Below are positions 11,474 through 20,325 of a stretch of DNA of 64,000 nt, piece after piece. This stretch comes from Candidatus Rubrimentiphilum sp. (GTDB taxonomy: Bacteria; Vulcanimicrobiota; Vulcanimicrobiia; Vulcanimicrobiales; Vulcanimicrobiaceae), in contig DASTDE010000004.1 of the NCBI GenBank assembly GCA_035710515.1, positions 186,001 to 250,000 on the forward strand, in the 5' to 3' direction. The notes beneath the pieces were generated by a model, which was given only the letters and a program-made list of their open reading frames with translations, searched no databases and was not told where the DNA came from. Within the stretch, counting starts at the first letter, position 1, and every line of letters begins with the position of its first letter. A program made the position numbers and the translations under genes.

Positions 11474-12868
11474 TTAAATCAGGCGTTCGTGCGTCTTCCG
11501 CTTCCAGAATAATTCGTAGTACGTGAACTGCAACAATACGACGACGACGTACGCGATCGGGTAGCCCATCCAGATGCCGTCGATACCGAATTTGTGCATC
11601 AGAATCCAAGCAGCCGGAACCTCAACGCCCCAAATCGCGAAAATACCATTTACGGTTGGCCAAAACACCGTGCCGCTGCTGCGCATTACGCCGCTAAGCA
11701 CCGACGAGTTGCCGAAGAGCAGATAACTCCACAGCGTGATCATCAACAGGCCGTGCGCGATATCGAGCGGATGTTTGGACGTAACAAACCATCCGAGAAT
11801 CTGCCACGCGAAGATATAGCATATGGTGATGATGATTCCGCCGATGATGTAATTGAGTCCCACGCCGGAACGGATAACGCTGTTGAGCTTGTCTTCGCGC
11901 CTTGCACCGATGCACTGCGCGCCGAAGATCGATGCAGCGATGCCGATGCTAATCGCCGGGAACTGGACGTAACCGACGATTTGGTTGACCGCGCCGTACG
12001 CCGCCGTCGCATCCGAGCCGAAACGGTTCACGAACGTGATGACGGCAATCTCGGCCAGTGCGACCATAATCACTTGTAAGCCGATCGGAACGCCGAGCCG
12101 TACGACTGTCTTGAATATCTTCCAGTCGACGCGCATGTCGCGAATCATCTCGAAATCGAACGAGAGCGGATCCTTGCGGCGGGCCAGCAACACCAGCAAG
12201 CCGACAAAAGCGACGGAGTTCCCGATGTAGCCGGCGATCGCAGCCGACGCCACGCCTAAGCGCGGAAGGTGCGCCCAGCCAAGAATGAAGGCCGGCGTTA
12301 ATATCGCGATGAGCGCGGTGCTCACGAACAGCACGTAAAACGGCGTCTGCGAGTCGCCCGTCCCGCGAATGAACGTCGTGTAGGCCAGATATGGAAAAAA
12401 CATCGGGCACGACGCAAACAGAATCTCCGCGTACACGGTTGCGCCGTCGAAGATGTCGTGCGGCGTGCCAATCAGGCGAAGGAGCTCCGGCGTGAGAAAG
12501 AACCCAATCAGCGCAACGATGATTCCCAATAACAGACTGATCGTGAGCGTCGTTCCGGCGACGCGTTTCATCGCAGCGACATTCCCGGAGCCGAAGGCTT
12601 GCCCGATCAACACGGTGCTGCCGCTCGAAAGACCGATCAAGAACGAGATCAGCAAAAAGATGATTGGGAAAATCCCTGAGACCGCGGCAAGCGCACGGAC
12701 GCCGATCAGTTGCCCCAGGTAAATACTCGCGACCGTTTGCGACGCGGCTTGAAGGATGTTGCTCAGCAGCAGCGGGACGAGAAAGATGAGAAAGAGCGAC
12801 CACATGGGCCGGCTCTCATCGAAGATGTTCACTTGGCCGCGACGAACGGCCGGGCGGGCTGCAGCCAT
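11474..12868 (-). CDS. MATE-family multidrug/sodium antiporter
   Basis: 464 residues from the ATG at 12868 (MAAARPAVRRGQVNIFDESR). Longer in-frame starts would overlap the divergent rqcP. Twelve hydrophobic helices are arranged as two related halves (PLLLSNILQAASQTVASIYL in the first, RLGVPIGLQVIMVALAEIAV in the second). MATE features include GLSSGSTVLIGQAFGSGN and FIRGTGDSQTPFYVLF. It should extrude drugs or metabolites with Na+ or H+ and may also resemble polysaccharide exporters of the same fold. It lies 55 bases from the divergent rqcP. Confidence 0.9.
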   Translation of the reverse strand: MAAARPAVRRGQVNIFDESRPMWSLFLIFLVPLLLSNILQAASQTVASIYLGQLIGVRALAAVSGIFPIIFLLISFLIGLSSGSTVLIGQAFGSGNVAAMKRVAGTTLTISLLLGIIVALIGFFLTPELLRLIGTPHDIFDGATVYAEILFASCPMFFPYLAYTTFIRGTGDSQTPFYVLFVSTALIAILTPAFILGWAHLPRLGVASAAIAGYIGNSVAFVGLLVLLARRKDPLSFDFEMIRDMRVDWKIFKTVVRLGVPIGLQVIMVALAEIAVITFVNRFGSDATAAYGAVNQIVGYVQFPAISIGIAASIFGAQCIGARREDKLNSVIRSGVGLNYIIGGIIITICYIFAWQILGWFVTSKHPLDIAHGLLMITLWSYLLFGNSSVLSGVMRSSGTVFWPTVNGIFAIWGVEVPAAWILMHKFGIDGIWMGYPIAYVVVVLLQFTYYELFWKRKTHERLI

Positions 12869-12923
12869 CGGCGCTCGGTTGGCGAGCAGGGTGCCAATCT
12901 CTTTCCCCGGGAAGTTGCATCGC

Positions 12924-13187
12924 GTGCGCCTCGATAAATTCATGAAAGTTTCGCGCCTCTCCAAACGGCGGAGTGAGGCGCACGAGGCGCTCGTGCACGG
13001 CCGCATCACCAAAGACGGCAGACCGCTCAAACCCGGCTACGACGTTCACCCGGGCGACGTGCTGGTAATTCATTACGCAACGAAGTTCTTGACCGTTCGT
13101 ATCCGCGAAGTGCCGCTACGCATGACGCCCGGCGTGAAAGCCGCGGCGCTCTACGAAATCCTCGAAGAACGCCCGTCCGATGAATAA
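12924..13187 (+). CDS. rqcP: S4-domain ribosome-quality-control factor RqcP (YabO)
   Basis: 87 residues from the GTG at 12924. The N-terminal S4 RNA-binding motif reads VRLDKFMKVSRLSKRRSEAH, then HGRITKDGRPLKPGYDVHPG, close to Bacillus RqcP/YabO in length and order. RqcP helps RqcH add Ala tails to stalled nascent chains on 50S subunits. The longer open frame upstream reads through the opposite MATE start and is not conserved-looking. The last 8 bases overlap whiA. Confidence 0.88.
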   Translation: MRLDKFMKVSRLSKRRSEAHEALVHGRITKDGRPLKPGYDVHPGDVLVIHYATKFLTVRIREVPLRMTPGVKAAALYEILEERPSDE

Positions 13188-14064
13188 TCTCTCCGCCGAC
13201 ACGAAGGACGCGCTGACTCGCAGCATACCCGCCGACGCGCACTGCCGAGAAGCGTTACTGGCCGGGCTCGCACTCTACGGCGCGCGCAAACATGTTTTCG
13301 TTACGCACCGCAATAGCGTGGCACGGTTGTTCATGCGCCTGGACCCTCGTCACGCTCGCTCCGCTCGCTACTCGGGCGTCCTTCGACAAGCTCAGGATGA
13401 CAAGAAAAAACTCACGCCAAAACAGCACCTATTCCGCGTTGCGATTCCCGATGATCTGCGCCAGTTGCCACGTAAGCCGCCGCGGCGCTGCGATCGCGTT
13501 ATGGAAGCGCGAGCAGCCTTTCTCGCGTGCGGTTCGCTCTCGGCGGGTGCGCAAGGCTATCACTTGGAGTTCGTGCCGCCCGATAACGAGCTGGGCGCAC
13601 GCCTCGAATGGATCTTGCGCGCGGTCGCCGCTCCGCCGAAACGCATGCGCCGCGCCGAACGCAGCGTACTTTATTACAAGGATTTCGAAGCTATCGTCGA
13701 GCTGCTCGGCGTCATCGGTGCGCACGCCGCGGTCTTGCATCTCGAAGACGTGCACGCGCTCAAAGAAACGAAGAACCGCATTCACCGCCTCGTCAACACG
13801 GAAGCGGCCAACCTCGAACGTGTGGCCGGCGCTGCGGCCGCCCAGCGCGAGACGATCGAGTTCATCAGCTCCGCACACGGCTTGAATCACCTTTCGCATC
13901 CGCTGCGCGAGATCGCCGAGATGCGGCTGCGCCATCCCGACGAAAGCCTGGCCGAACTCGGCCGCCGCTGTAACCCGCCGATCTCCAAACCTACCGTAAA
14001 CAGCCGCCTGGGCGCGCTCGCGCGCCTGGCACGCCGCCTTCGCGGGGAAACCGCCCCGCGATGA
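13180..14064 (+). CDS. whiA: WhiA-family regulator with an in-frame repeat insertion
   Basis: 294 residues. The homing-endonuclease-like N-terminal region is followed by the WhiA signature HALKETKNRIHRLVNTEAAN near residue 190 and a C-terminal helix-turn-helix (LAELGRRCNPPISKPTVNSR). WhiA regulates sporulation and division in Actinobacteria and chromosome segregation in Bacillus. The repeat at 13344-13402 places HARSARYSGVLRQAQDD near residue 58, inside the N-terminal domain, with the frame kept. The ATG overlaps rqcP and gap follows 16 bases later; whiA-gap-pgk-tpiA is the order seen in Actinobacteria. Confidence 0.92.
   Translation: MNNLSADTKDALTRSIPADAHCREALLAGLALYGARKHVFVTHRNSVARLFMRLDPRHARSARYSGVLRQAQDDKKKLTPKQHLFRVAIPDDLRQLPRKPPRRCDRVMEARAAFLACGSLSAGAQGYHLEFVPPDNELGARLEWILRAVAAPPKRMRRAERSVLYYKDFEAIVELLGVIGAHAAVLHLEDVHALKETKNRIHRLVNTEAANLERVAGAAAAQRETIEFISSAHGLNHLSHPLREIAEMRLRHPDESLAELGRRCNPPISKPTVNSRLGALARLARRLRGETAPR
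13344..13402. repeat. Palindromic repeat copy inside whiA
   Basis: A 59-base copy containing CTCGCTCCGCTCGC and CTTCGACAAGCTCAGGATGA, read in frame. Confidence 0.8.
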
Positions 14065-14080
14065 CTAACTGCGAGGCCTA

Positions 14081-15094
14081 ATGCGAATTGGGATCAACGG
14101 CTTCGGCCGCATCGGACGAAACTTTTCGAAAGCTTTGCTGGAACGCCATCCCGGCGTCGAGATCGCGGCGGTGAACGATCTCACGAGCGCCGCGGAATGC
14201 GCGCATCTCTTCAAGTACGATTCGAACTACGGTACATACGACGGCGAAGTCAGTGCCAAAGATGGCGCCCTGGTGATCGATGGGCGCACGATCAAAGTCT
14301 TGGCCGAGCGAGATCCGGCGAAGCTGCCGTGGAAGGATCTGGGCGTCGACGTCGTCATCGAGTCGACCGGACTCTTCACCGATGCGGACAAAGCTCGCGC
14401 TCACATGACCGGCGGCGGCGCAAAGAAAGTCCTCATCTCGGCGCCGGCCAAGGGCGAAGACATCACCGTCGTTTTGGGCGTGAACGAAGATCGCTACGAT
14501 CCGGCCAAGCACGACATTATCTCGAACGCGTCGTGCACGACCAACTGCTTGGCAACCGCGGTAAAACCGCTGGTCGACACGCTCGGCTGGGTCAAGGGCT
14601 TCATGTGCACGGTTCATTCGTATACGAACGACCAGAATATTCTGGACGCGCCGCACAAAGATTTACGGCGCGCGCGCAGCGCTGCCACCAATATCATTCC
14701 GACCTCGACCGGAGCCGCTAAAGCACTCTATCTGACGATCCCCGAAGTCAAAGGGACGTTCGACGGTTTCTCGCTGCGCGTACCCACGCCGACCGTGTCC
14801 ATGATCTATCTCGTCGCCCAGGTGAAACGCGAGACAACCAAAGATGAGGTCAACGAGATCCTCAAACGCGCGGCGGCGGGCGGCTTGAAAGAGTACGTCT
14901 ACTACTGCGACGAGGAACTCGTCTCGAGCGATTTCAAGCGGTCACCCTACAGTTCGATCGTGGACTCGCAGCTGACGAATGCCAACGGCGATCTCGTGCA
15001 GATTGCGGCGTGGTATGACAACGAGTGGGGCTATTCGTGCCGCCTCGCGGACTTGACCGCGATGGTGCTCGACAAAATACCCGCGCGCGCCTAG
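14081..15094 (+). CDS. gap: Glyceraldehyde-3-phosphate dehydrogenase, type I
   Basis: 337 residues, normal length. The Rossmann start is [15 protein letters not shown]; the catalytic cysteine lies in [17 protein letters not shown] near residue 152 with the partner His in the [11 protein letters not shown] loop; [12 protein letters not shown] closes the protein. It converts glyceraldehyde-3-phosphate to 1,3-bisphosphoglycerate. First gene of the glycolytic run; its TAG stop shares one base with the pgk GTG start, so translation is coupled. Confidence 0.98.
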   Translation: MRIGINGFGRIGRNFSKALLERHPGVEIAAVNDLTSAAECAHLFKYDSNYGTYDGEVSAKDGALVIDGRTIKVLAERDPAKLPWKDLGVDVVIESTGLFTDADKARAHMTGGGAKKVLISAPAKGEDITVVLGVNEDRYDPAKHDIISNASCTTNCLATAVKPLVDTLGWVKGFMCTVHSYTNDQNILDAPHKDLRRARSAATNIIPTSTGAAKALYLTIPEVKGTFDGFSLRVPTPTVSMIYLVAQVKRETTKDEVNEILKRAAAGGLKEYVYYCDEELVSSDFKRSPYSSIVDSQLTNANGDLVQIAAWYDNEWGYSCRLADLTAMVLDKIPARA

Positions 15095-16296
15095 TGCTGC
15101 GCACCCTCAAGGACGCGGACGTTCGCGGCAAGCGCGTGCTGCTGCGCGAGGACTTGAACGTTCCCCTTCGACAAGGCTCGGGGCAGGCTCCGGACTCGGT
15201 AGAGATTCTCGATCCGAAGCGTATCGACGCTGCGCTGCCGACAATACGCTACTTAGTGCAGCACAACGCGCGCGTGATCGTGGTGTCCCACCTTGGCCGT
15301 CCGGACGGCAAGCGCACTTCGAAGTATACGCTGAAACCCGTCGCGGCAGCTCTCGCGCAGCGTCTTGGGCGCGACATGATCTTCGTACCGGACGTCGTCG
15401 GGCCGGCGGCACAGGAGGCCGCCGGGTCACTGCGCGACGGACAGGTCGCCATGCTTGAAAACGTCCGGTTCGAACCGGGCGAGGAAACGAACGACCCTCA
15501 GTTTGCAAAACAGCTCGCATCGCTGGCCGACGTATACGTGGACGACGCGTTCGGAACCGCGCACCGCGCGCACGCCTCCACCGAAGGCGTCACGCACTAC
15601 CTGCCAAGCTTTGCGGGCCTGCTGATGGAGGCCGAGATCCGCGAGCTCTCCGCGCTCCTTGAAGATCCCGAGCAGCCGTATGTCTGCGTGATCGGCGGTG
15701 CAAAGATCAAAGACAAGGTCGGCGTTTTTACCAATCTCATGGAACGCGTGAATGCCTTTTGCATCGGCGGAGGAATGGCCAACACGTTTCTGGCCGCTCA
15801 AGGCGTAAACGTCGGCGGTTCACTTCGTGATGACGACCTTGGGCCTGCTACGGCCATGCTTGAGTTGGCGCGCACGCACGATGTTGCGATGCTGCTGCCG
15901 AGCGACGCGATCGTGTCGACGCGTTTCGATAATGATGCGGGCGCTCACGCCGTCGACATCGCCGGCGTCGGCAGCGAGATGATTCTGGATATTGGGCCGA
16001 AGACGGCCGCGGAATACGCGCAAGTCATCGAGCGCGCGCGCACGGTGGTGTTCAACGGCCCGATGGGCGTCTACGAAAAGGCGCCGTATCGCGAAGGCAC
16101 GCGCGTTGTCGGCGAAGCTATGGCGCGCGCTACACAACGCGGCGCACGCACGATCGTCGGCGGCGGCGACGCGGCTGCAGCCGCGGAGGAGCTGCAGTTC
16201 GCCGATAAAGTGACGCACCTGAGCACCGGCGGCGGCGCGACGCTCGAATTCTTGGAGGGCAAAGCGCTTCCGGGAATCAAGGCGCTCGAAGTATGA
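15094..16296 (+). CDS. pgk: Phosphoglycerate kinase with a repeat-derived insertion
   Basis: 400 residues from the GTG at 15094, which overlaps the gap stop. Conserved motifs are REDLNVPL (usual RVDFNVPL; Val to Glu is odd), SHLGRPDG, LLMEAEI, GGAKIKDKVGV, FNGPMGVYE and GGGDAAAAAEE of the ATP site. A repeat fragment at 15164-15195 inserts RQGSGQAPD right after NVPL, where most PGKs have only a few residues before the substrate-binding Arg helix, so it lies close to the active cleft. Overlaps tpiA by 4 bases. Confidence 0.97.
   Translation: MLRTLKDADVRGKRVLLREDLNVPLRQGSGQAPDSVEILDPKRIDAALPTIRYLVQHNARVIVVSHLGRPDGKRTSKYTLKPVAAALAQRLGRDMIFVPDVVGPAAQEAAGSLRDGQVAMLENVRFEPGEETNDPQFAKQLASLADVYVDDAFGTAHRAHASTEGVTHYLPSFAGLLMEAEIRELSALLEDPEQPYVCVIGGAKIKDKVGVFTNLMERVNAFCIGGGMANTFLAAQGVNVGGSLRDDDLGPATAMLELARTHDVAMLLPSDAIVSTRFDNDAGAHAVDIAGVGSEMILDIGPKTAAEYAQVIERARTVVFNGPMGVYEKAPYREGTRVVGEAMARATQRGARTIVGGGDAAAAAEELQFADKVTHLSTGGGATLEFLEGKALPGIKALEV
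15164..15195. repeat. Palindromic repeat fragment inside pgk
   Basis: CCCTTCGACAAGGCTCGGGG and the following CAGGCTCCGGAC match half of the repeat family (TTCGACAAGCTC... core). It is read in frame near the N-terminus of PGK. Confidence 0.65.
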
Positions 16297-17036
16297 GACG
16301 GCAGATCTGCGCCGGCAACTGGAAGATGCACAAGACCGCCCACGAAGCGAGCGATTTTGTCGCTGCATTTTTACCGCTGGCCGCGCGCATTCCGGATCGA
16401 ATCGAAATCGTACTCTGTCCGCCGTTCACCGCAATCGCGGCCGTCGCACACGGGCTTCGCAATGACACCCGCGTGCAGGTGGGGGCGCAGGACATGCACT
16501 GGGAGCAGAGCGGCGCCTTCACCGGCGCGATCTCCGGCCCCATGTTGCGCGATCTTGGCGTTACATACGTCATCGTCGGACATTCCGAACGGCGCGAATA
16601 TTTCGGCGAAACCGATGAAACCGTGCGTTTGAAAACCGCGGCCGCGCTGCAAAACGGTTTGACCCCGATCGTGGCCGTCGGCGAGACGCTCGCGACCCGC
16701 GAAACGGGCAAGACGCTCGAGCACGTGGTCGCCCAGACGCGGGCGGCGCTGCGCGGGCTTGGCAAAGAGCAGATTGCGCGCATCGTGATGGCGTACGAAC
16801 CGATCTGGGCAATCGGCACCGGGCAAAACTGCGATGCCGTCGAGGCAAACGCGGTGATGGGCGCAATGCGGGCGAGTGTCGACGGGCTGCAAGACGTTCC
16901 GATTCTCTACGGCGGCAGCGTCAAACCGGAAAACATCGCCGAGTACAAGGCGCAAGCCAACATCAACGGCGGACTCGTCGGCGGCGCCTCCTTGGATCCG
17001 GCGGCGTTTGCGGCGCTCTGCGCGGCCGCTGCTTGA
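16293..17036 (+). CDS. tpiA: Triosephosphate isomerase
   Basis: 247 residues, standard for the family. Asn/Lys of the substrate site are in GNWKMHKT, the catalytic His in VIVGHSERR, the catalytic Glu in AYEPIWAIGTG and the phosphate loop in ILYGGSVKPEN. It interconverts dihydroxyacetone phosphate and glyceraldehyde-3-phosphate. Overlaps pgk (ATGA) and gpmI (TTGA) by 4 bases each. Confidence 0.98.
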   Translation: MRRQICAGNWKMHKTAHEASDFVAAFLPLAARIPDRIEIVLCPPFTAIAAVAHGLRNDTRVQVGAQDMHWEQSGAFTGAISGPMLRDLGVTYVIVGHSERREYFGETDETVRLKTAAALQNGLTPIVAVGETLATRETGKTLEHVVAQTRAALRGLGKEQIARIVMAYEPIWAIGTGQNCDAVEANAVMGAMRASVDGLQDVPILYGGSVKPENIAEYKAQANINGGLVGGASLDPAAFAALCAAAA

Positions 17037-18532
17037 AATACAGACCGCTCGTTCTTTGCGTCTTGGACGGCTGGGGATGCCGCGACGAAACGCACGGCAA
17101 CGCAATCGCGGCAGCCGCGCTGCCGAATTGGGACGGGTTCCTGGCGCGCTATCCGTGGACGATGCTGGAAGCTAGCGGCGAAGCGGTGGGCCTGCCCAAA
17201 GGCATCATGGGAAACAGTGAAGTCGGCCACACCAACATGGGCAGCGGCCGTGTCGTGCCGCAAGGCGTGACCATTATCGATGAAGACATCCGCTCCGGAG
17301 ACTTTGCGACCAACGCAACGTTGCAGACATGCATCGACCACGTCAAGCGCACCGGCGGAACGCTCCATCTCATGGGTTTGGTTTCCGATGGCAAGGTGCA
17401 CAGCTCTCTGGATCACTTGTTTGCATTGATCGACGCCGTTGCCAAAGCGAAAGCGCCGCCGGCAATACATGCGTTCCTGGATGGCCGCGACACGCCGCCG
17501 CGCTCGGCGCAGCAATTCCTCAGTCAGTTGTTAGAGAAACTGTACGAATGCGGATTGCCGGAGGCAATCAAGACAGTAACCGGCCGCTTCTACGCAATGG
17601 ATCGCGACAATCGTTGGGAGCGCACCGACGCCGCGTTCGACGCAATTGCCAAAGCCCAAGGCGAATACGACGCAGCTACGCCGTTGGACGCGCTGTTGGC
17701 GGGCTATGCGCGCGGCGAAGACGACGAGTTCGTCAAGCCCACCACGATCGCCGGCGGACTGCCGGTACGCGACGGCGATGCGTGCATCTTCTTCAACTTT
17801 CGTCCCGACCGCGCGCGCCAATTGACGGTCGCCTTCAATCGGGCGGGATTCGCGGACTTCATCTTCGCCACGATGACAAAGTATGACGAAACGTTTGAAA
17901 ACTCAGTGCTCTTCGGCCCGCGGCCGCAGTTCGACACGTTCGGTGAGATCGTGTCGCGCGAAGGACTCCGCCAGTTGCGCCTCGCCGAAACGGAGAAATA
18001 CGCCCACGTCACTTATTTTTTTAACGGCGGACGCGAGGATGTTTTCCCTAATGAGGATCGCAAGCTCATTCCATCGGATCGCAGCGTACCTACCTACGAT
18101 CTTGCGCCGGCCATGCGCGCAAACGAGATCACCGATTACGCCGTCGAGTGCATCCGCGCCGGCACATATGACGTCATCGTCATGAACTATGCCAACGCGG
18201 ACATGGTCGGCCACACGGGCAAATATCAGCCCACGATCGAAGCCGTCGAGATACTGGATCGCTGCCTGGGGCGGTTAGCGAACGCCGTGCTCGACGCGGG
18301 CGGCTTGCTGGCGATAACGGCCGATCACGGAAACGCCGAAGACAAAATCGATCCGCAGGGAAGTCCCTTGACGGCGCACACGACCAATCCGGTGCCATTC
18401 GTTTTGATTGCCAACCGTTTCGCCGGCACACTTCGGTCAGGCGGAAAACTCGGCGACGTCGCGCCGACGCTCTTACATTTAGAGGGGCTACCGGTTCCGG
18501 CGGCAATGACTGGAAGCGACTTGACAGTATGA
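17033..18532 (+). CDS. gpmI: 2,3-bisphosphoglycerate-independent phosphoglycerate mutase
   Basis: 499 residues from a TTG start overlapping the tpiA stop. The alkaline-phosphatase-type metal site is complete: LDGWGCRDE at the start, catalytic Ser in MGNSEVGHTNMGSGR near residue 62, DGRDTPPRSA, NYANADMVGHTG and ITADHGNAEDK. It converts 3- to 2-phosphoglycerate with Mn ions. Enolase, the next step, is at 54328. Overlaps the purine phosphorylase gene by 4 bases. Confidence 0.98.
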   Translation: MKYRPLVLCVLDGWGCRDETHGNAIAAAALPNWDGFLARYPWTMLEASGEAVGLPKGIMGNSEVGHTNMGSGRVVPQGVTIIDEDIRSGDFATNATLQTCIDHVKRTGGTLHLMGLVSDGKVHSSLDHLFALIDAVAKAKAPPAIHAFLDGRDTPPRSAQQFLSQLLEKLYECGLPEAIKTVTGRFYAMDRDNRWERTDAAFDAIAKAQGEYDAATPLDALLAGYARGEDDEFVKPTTIAGGLPVRDGDACIFFNFRPDRARQLTVAFNRAGFADFIFATMTKYDETFENSVLFGPRPQFDTFGEIVSREGLRQLRLAETEKYAHVTYFFNGGREDVFPNEDRKLIPSDRSVPTYDLAPAMRANEITDYAVECIRAGTYDVIVMNYANADMVGHTGKYQPTIEAVEILDRCLGRLANAVLDAGGLLAITADHGNAEDKIDPQGSPLTAHTTNPVPFVLIANRFAGTLRSGGKLGDVAPTLLHLEGLPVPAAMTGSDLTV

Positions 18533-19269
18533 AAAAGATCGGGACAATCGATATCGCATTGGTTTTGGGGAGCGGCCTCTCGCAGGTGTTGGCGGAGCGC
18601 GCGGACTTCAAACGGATTCCATTCGCCAAACTCAAACTTCCGGTCGCGAAGCTCGCCGGGCATTCCGGCGAAGCGCTCGTCGGCGAGTGGCACGGCAAAC
18701 GCGTTCTGGCTTTTGCTGGACGCGTTCATGGCTACCAAGGTTTTTCGGCCAAAGATATCACCCGCTCCGTCGCGCTGGCGCACGAACACGGCGCCAAGCA
18801 GCTCTTGCTCACGAACGCAGCGGGCGCGATCAACGAACGGTTCAAGGCCGGCGATCTCATGCTCATCTCCGATCACATCAACCTCACAGGTCTCAACCCG
18901 CTTATCGGCACGAAGCTCGACGATCCGTTCGTGAACATGACCGGCGCGTACAGCGAGCGCTTGCGCGCGGCTGCGCGGCATGTCGACGGGAATCTGCGCG
19001 AGGGCGTCTACGTGGGACTCCTCGGACCGACATACGAGACTCCCGCCGAAGCGCGCTACTTGCGGATGATCGGCGCCGACGCCGTGGGAATGTCGACCGT
19101 TCTCGAGACGATCGCGGCGCGCGCGGCCGGCATCGAGGTCTTCGGCGTGAGCTTGATCACCAATTCGGTGGCCGCCGCCGACACGTCGCACGCCGAAGTA
19201 CAAGAGATTGCAAAAAGCGCCGCCGTCCGGCTGGCCGCACTATTGGACGGCGTAATAGCTGCCGCTTGA
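18529..19269 (+). CDS. punA: Purine-nucleoside phosphorylase (PNP/MTAP family)
   Basis: 246 residues. Motifs are LVLGSGLSQ (phosphate), GHSGEALVGEWHGKRVLAFA, GRVHGYQG, LTNAAGAINE, GPTYETPAEARYL and GMSTVLETIAA, the trimeric PNP pattern. It releases the base from (deoxy)inosine and guanosine as ribose-1-phosphate. Last gene of the glycolytic operon. The 3' end overlaps an opposite-strand small gene by 30 bases. Confidence 0.95.
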   Translation: MKKIGTIDIALVLGSGLSQVLAERADFKRIPFAKLKLPVAKLAGHSGEALVGEWHGKRVLAFAGRVHGYQGFSAKDITRSVALAHEHGAKQLLLTNAAGAINERFKAGDLMLISDHINLTGLNPLIGTKLDDPFVNMTGAYSERLRAAARHVDGNLREGVYVGLLGPTYETPAEARYLRMIGADAVGMSTVLETIAARAAGIEVFGVSLITNSVAAADTSHAEVQEIAKSAAVRLAALLDGVIAAA

Positions 19270-19518
19270 ATCAACGCCGAGGCGTTGCCCGCCAATCGTA
19301 ACGCCGCGCGTTTGATGATCCCAAAACGTCATGACCCGTATCGCTGCCGGGCGCAGCTGCGCGAACAGCTTGCGCGCGCGTTGCGAAACCGCCAGCGCGT
19401 CCTTGACCCAGCGCGGATGTTCGCGAGGGAGAACCGGCGTTTCGAGTTCGTCGTCGGGCACCAGTGCGAACGGCCCTGCCGCCGTGACGCCGGACGGTTC
19501 AACCCAGGGCCGCAGCAT
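19240..19518 (-). CDS. Small protein of unknown function after the sigma factor
   Basis: 92 residues, starting 20 bases inside the end of the sigma-factor gene and ending inside the opposite punA tail. No motif is recognised. The C-terminus (RVMTFWDHQTRGVTIGGQRL then GVDSSGSYY) looks like a small beta-sheet protein, and the overlap suggests coupling to the sigma factor. An antisense artefact is possible because it lies between convergent genes. Confidence 0.45.
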   Translation of the reverse strand: MLRPWVEPSGVTAAGPFALVPDDELETPVLPREHPRWVKDALAVSQRARKLFAQLRPAAIRVMTFWDHQTRGVTIGGQRLGVDSSGSYYAVQ

Positions 19519-20170
19519 CCAAGACCTTTCGCAGATTCCGTAGAGCGGTTACATGGAGTTGCGATGCGCGCTGCGGCGAGATCGAAAGCGCACGCCCGAT
19601 CTCATACAGCGTCTTGTCGTAAAAATAGTACATCGCCACAACGGTGCGCTGGCGTGGCGTCAGTGCACTGAGCGAGCCCCGTATAAACGCGCGATCGAGC
19701 CGGTTGCCCGCCAGCAGCGCCGGATCGGCAGTCCAATCTCCCGAAAGCGATTCTTCGACGGGCAGCGGAGAGTCGAGCGAAAGCGGCGTGTACCGGTAGG
19801 CATGCAGCGCTGCGCGGCGCAGCGCCGGACGCCGCACCTCCATCTCGCGTTGCGTCGGCAGCTCGCCGGATTGGACCGCCAGCTCATACCGCGCGCGGTC
19901 GGCTTCGCGAACCTCGCGCCGGACGCGCTCCGAAACCGGATCGAGGCGACGCAAACCGTTCAGCATCGTGCCCGCCACAACGCGCGACACGTAGGCTTGC
20001 AGTGTAGGGCCGCGCGCCGGATCGAACGCATCGATGGCACGAATCAAGCCGACGCATCCGTCGCCTATGAGATCGTCTATGTCGCTGCCGGGCACCATTC
20101 GCCGCACGCGCCGCGCGAGGCGTCTGACCAGCGGAAGAAACGACCGGATGAGCGCTTCGCGCCGGCTCAC
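19499..20170 (-). CDS. Sigma-28 (FliA/WhiG) family sigma factor
   Basis: About 223 residues from the GTG at 20170, which overlaps the preceding stop as GTGA; the frame is open further to 20203. Region 2 reads DIDDLIGDGCVGLIRAIDAF, followed by RLDPVSERVRREVREADRAR, typical of FliA. Region 4 has LTPRQRTVVAMYYFYDKTLY and SISPQRASQLH. Sigma-28 directs late flagellar genes, or, as WhiG, sporulation genes. Its place directly after two FlgG-type genes favours the flagellar role. Confidence 0.88.
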   Translation of the reverse strand: MSRREALIRSFLPLVRRLARRVRRMVPGSDIDDLIGDGCVGLIRAIDAFDPARGPTLQAYVSRVVAGTMLNGLRRLDPVSERVRREVREADRARYELAVQSGELPTQREMEVRRPALRRAALHAYRYTPLSLDSPLPVEESLSGDWTADPALLAGNRLDRAFIRGSLSALTPRQRTVVAMYYFYDKTLYEIGRALSISPQRASQLHVTALRNLRKVLDAAALG

Positions 20171-20325
20171 TTCGACAAGCCGGCGGCGATCGATCGCGCG
20201 CACATCTCGGCAACCAAACTCCCGAATTCGCCCATCGCATCCGCCAACGGCGCCAGCATCGGTTCGAGCAGCGGCTCGATGATCAGCGCTTCGAGCTGAA
20301 CGCCCGGTTTCGGGACGTCAATCAC
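20167..20325 (-). CDS. 52-residue protein between flgG and the sigma factor; candidate miniature FlgJ rod-binding domain
   Basis: GTG at 20325 overlaps the flgG-like stop by 8 bases, and its TGA overlaps the sigma-factor GTG by 4, so it is flanked by coupling on both sides. Its residues include QLEALIIEPLLEPMLAPL and EMCARSIAAGLSK. This matches in spacing the short rod-binding domain of FlgJ (FEALFxxxLLKxM... then LAxxIAxxGG), but lacks much of the middle. FlgJ normally caps the growing flagellar rod and is often encoded after flgG, so the position fits. Homology is inference. Confidence 0.55.
   Translation of the reverse strand: MIDVPKPGVQLEALIIEPLLEPMLAPLADAMGEFGSLVAEMCARSIAAGLSK

Noticed and set aside
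11235-11477. 80-residue plus-strand frame in the gap before the MATE gene
   Set aside because: It consists largely of translated palindromic repeat and antisense of the coiled-coil gene.
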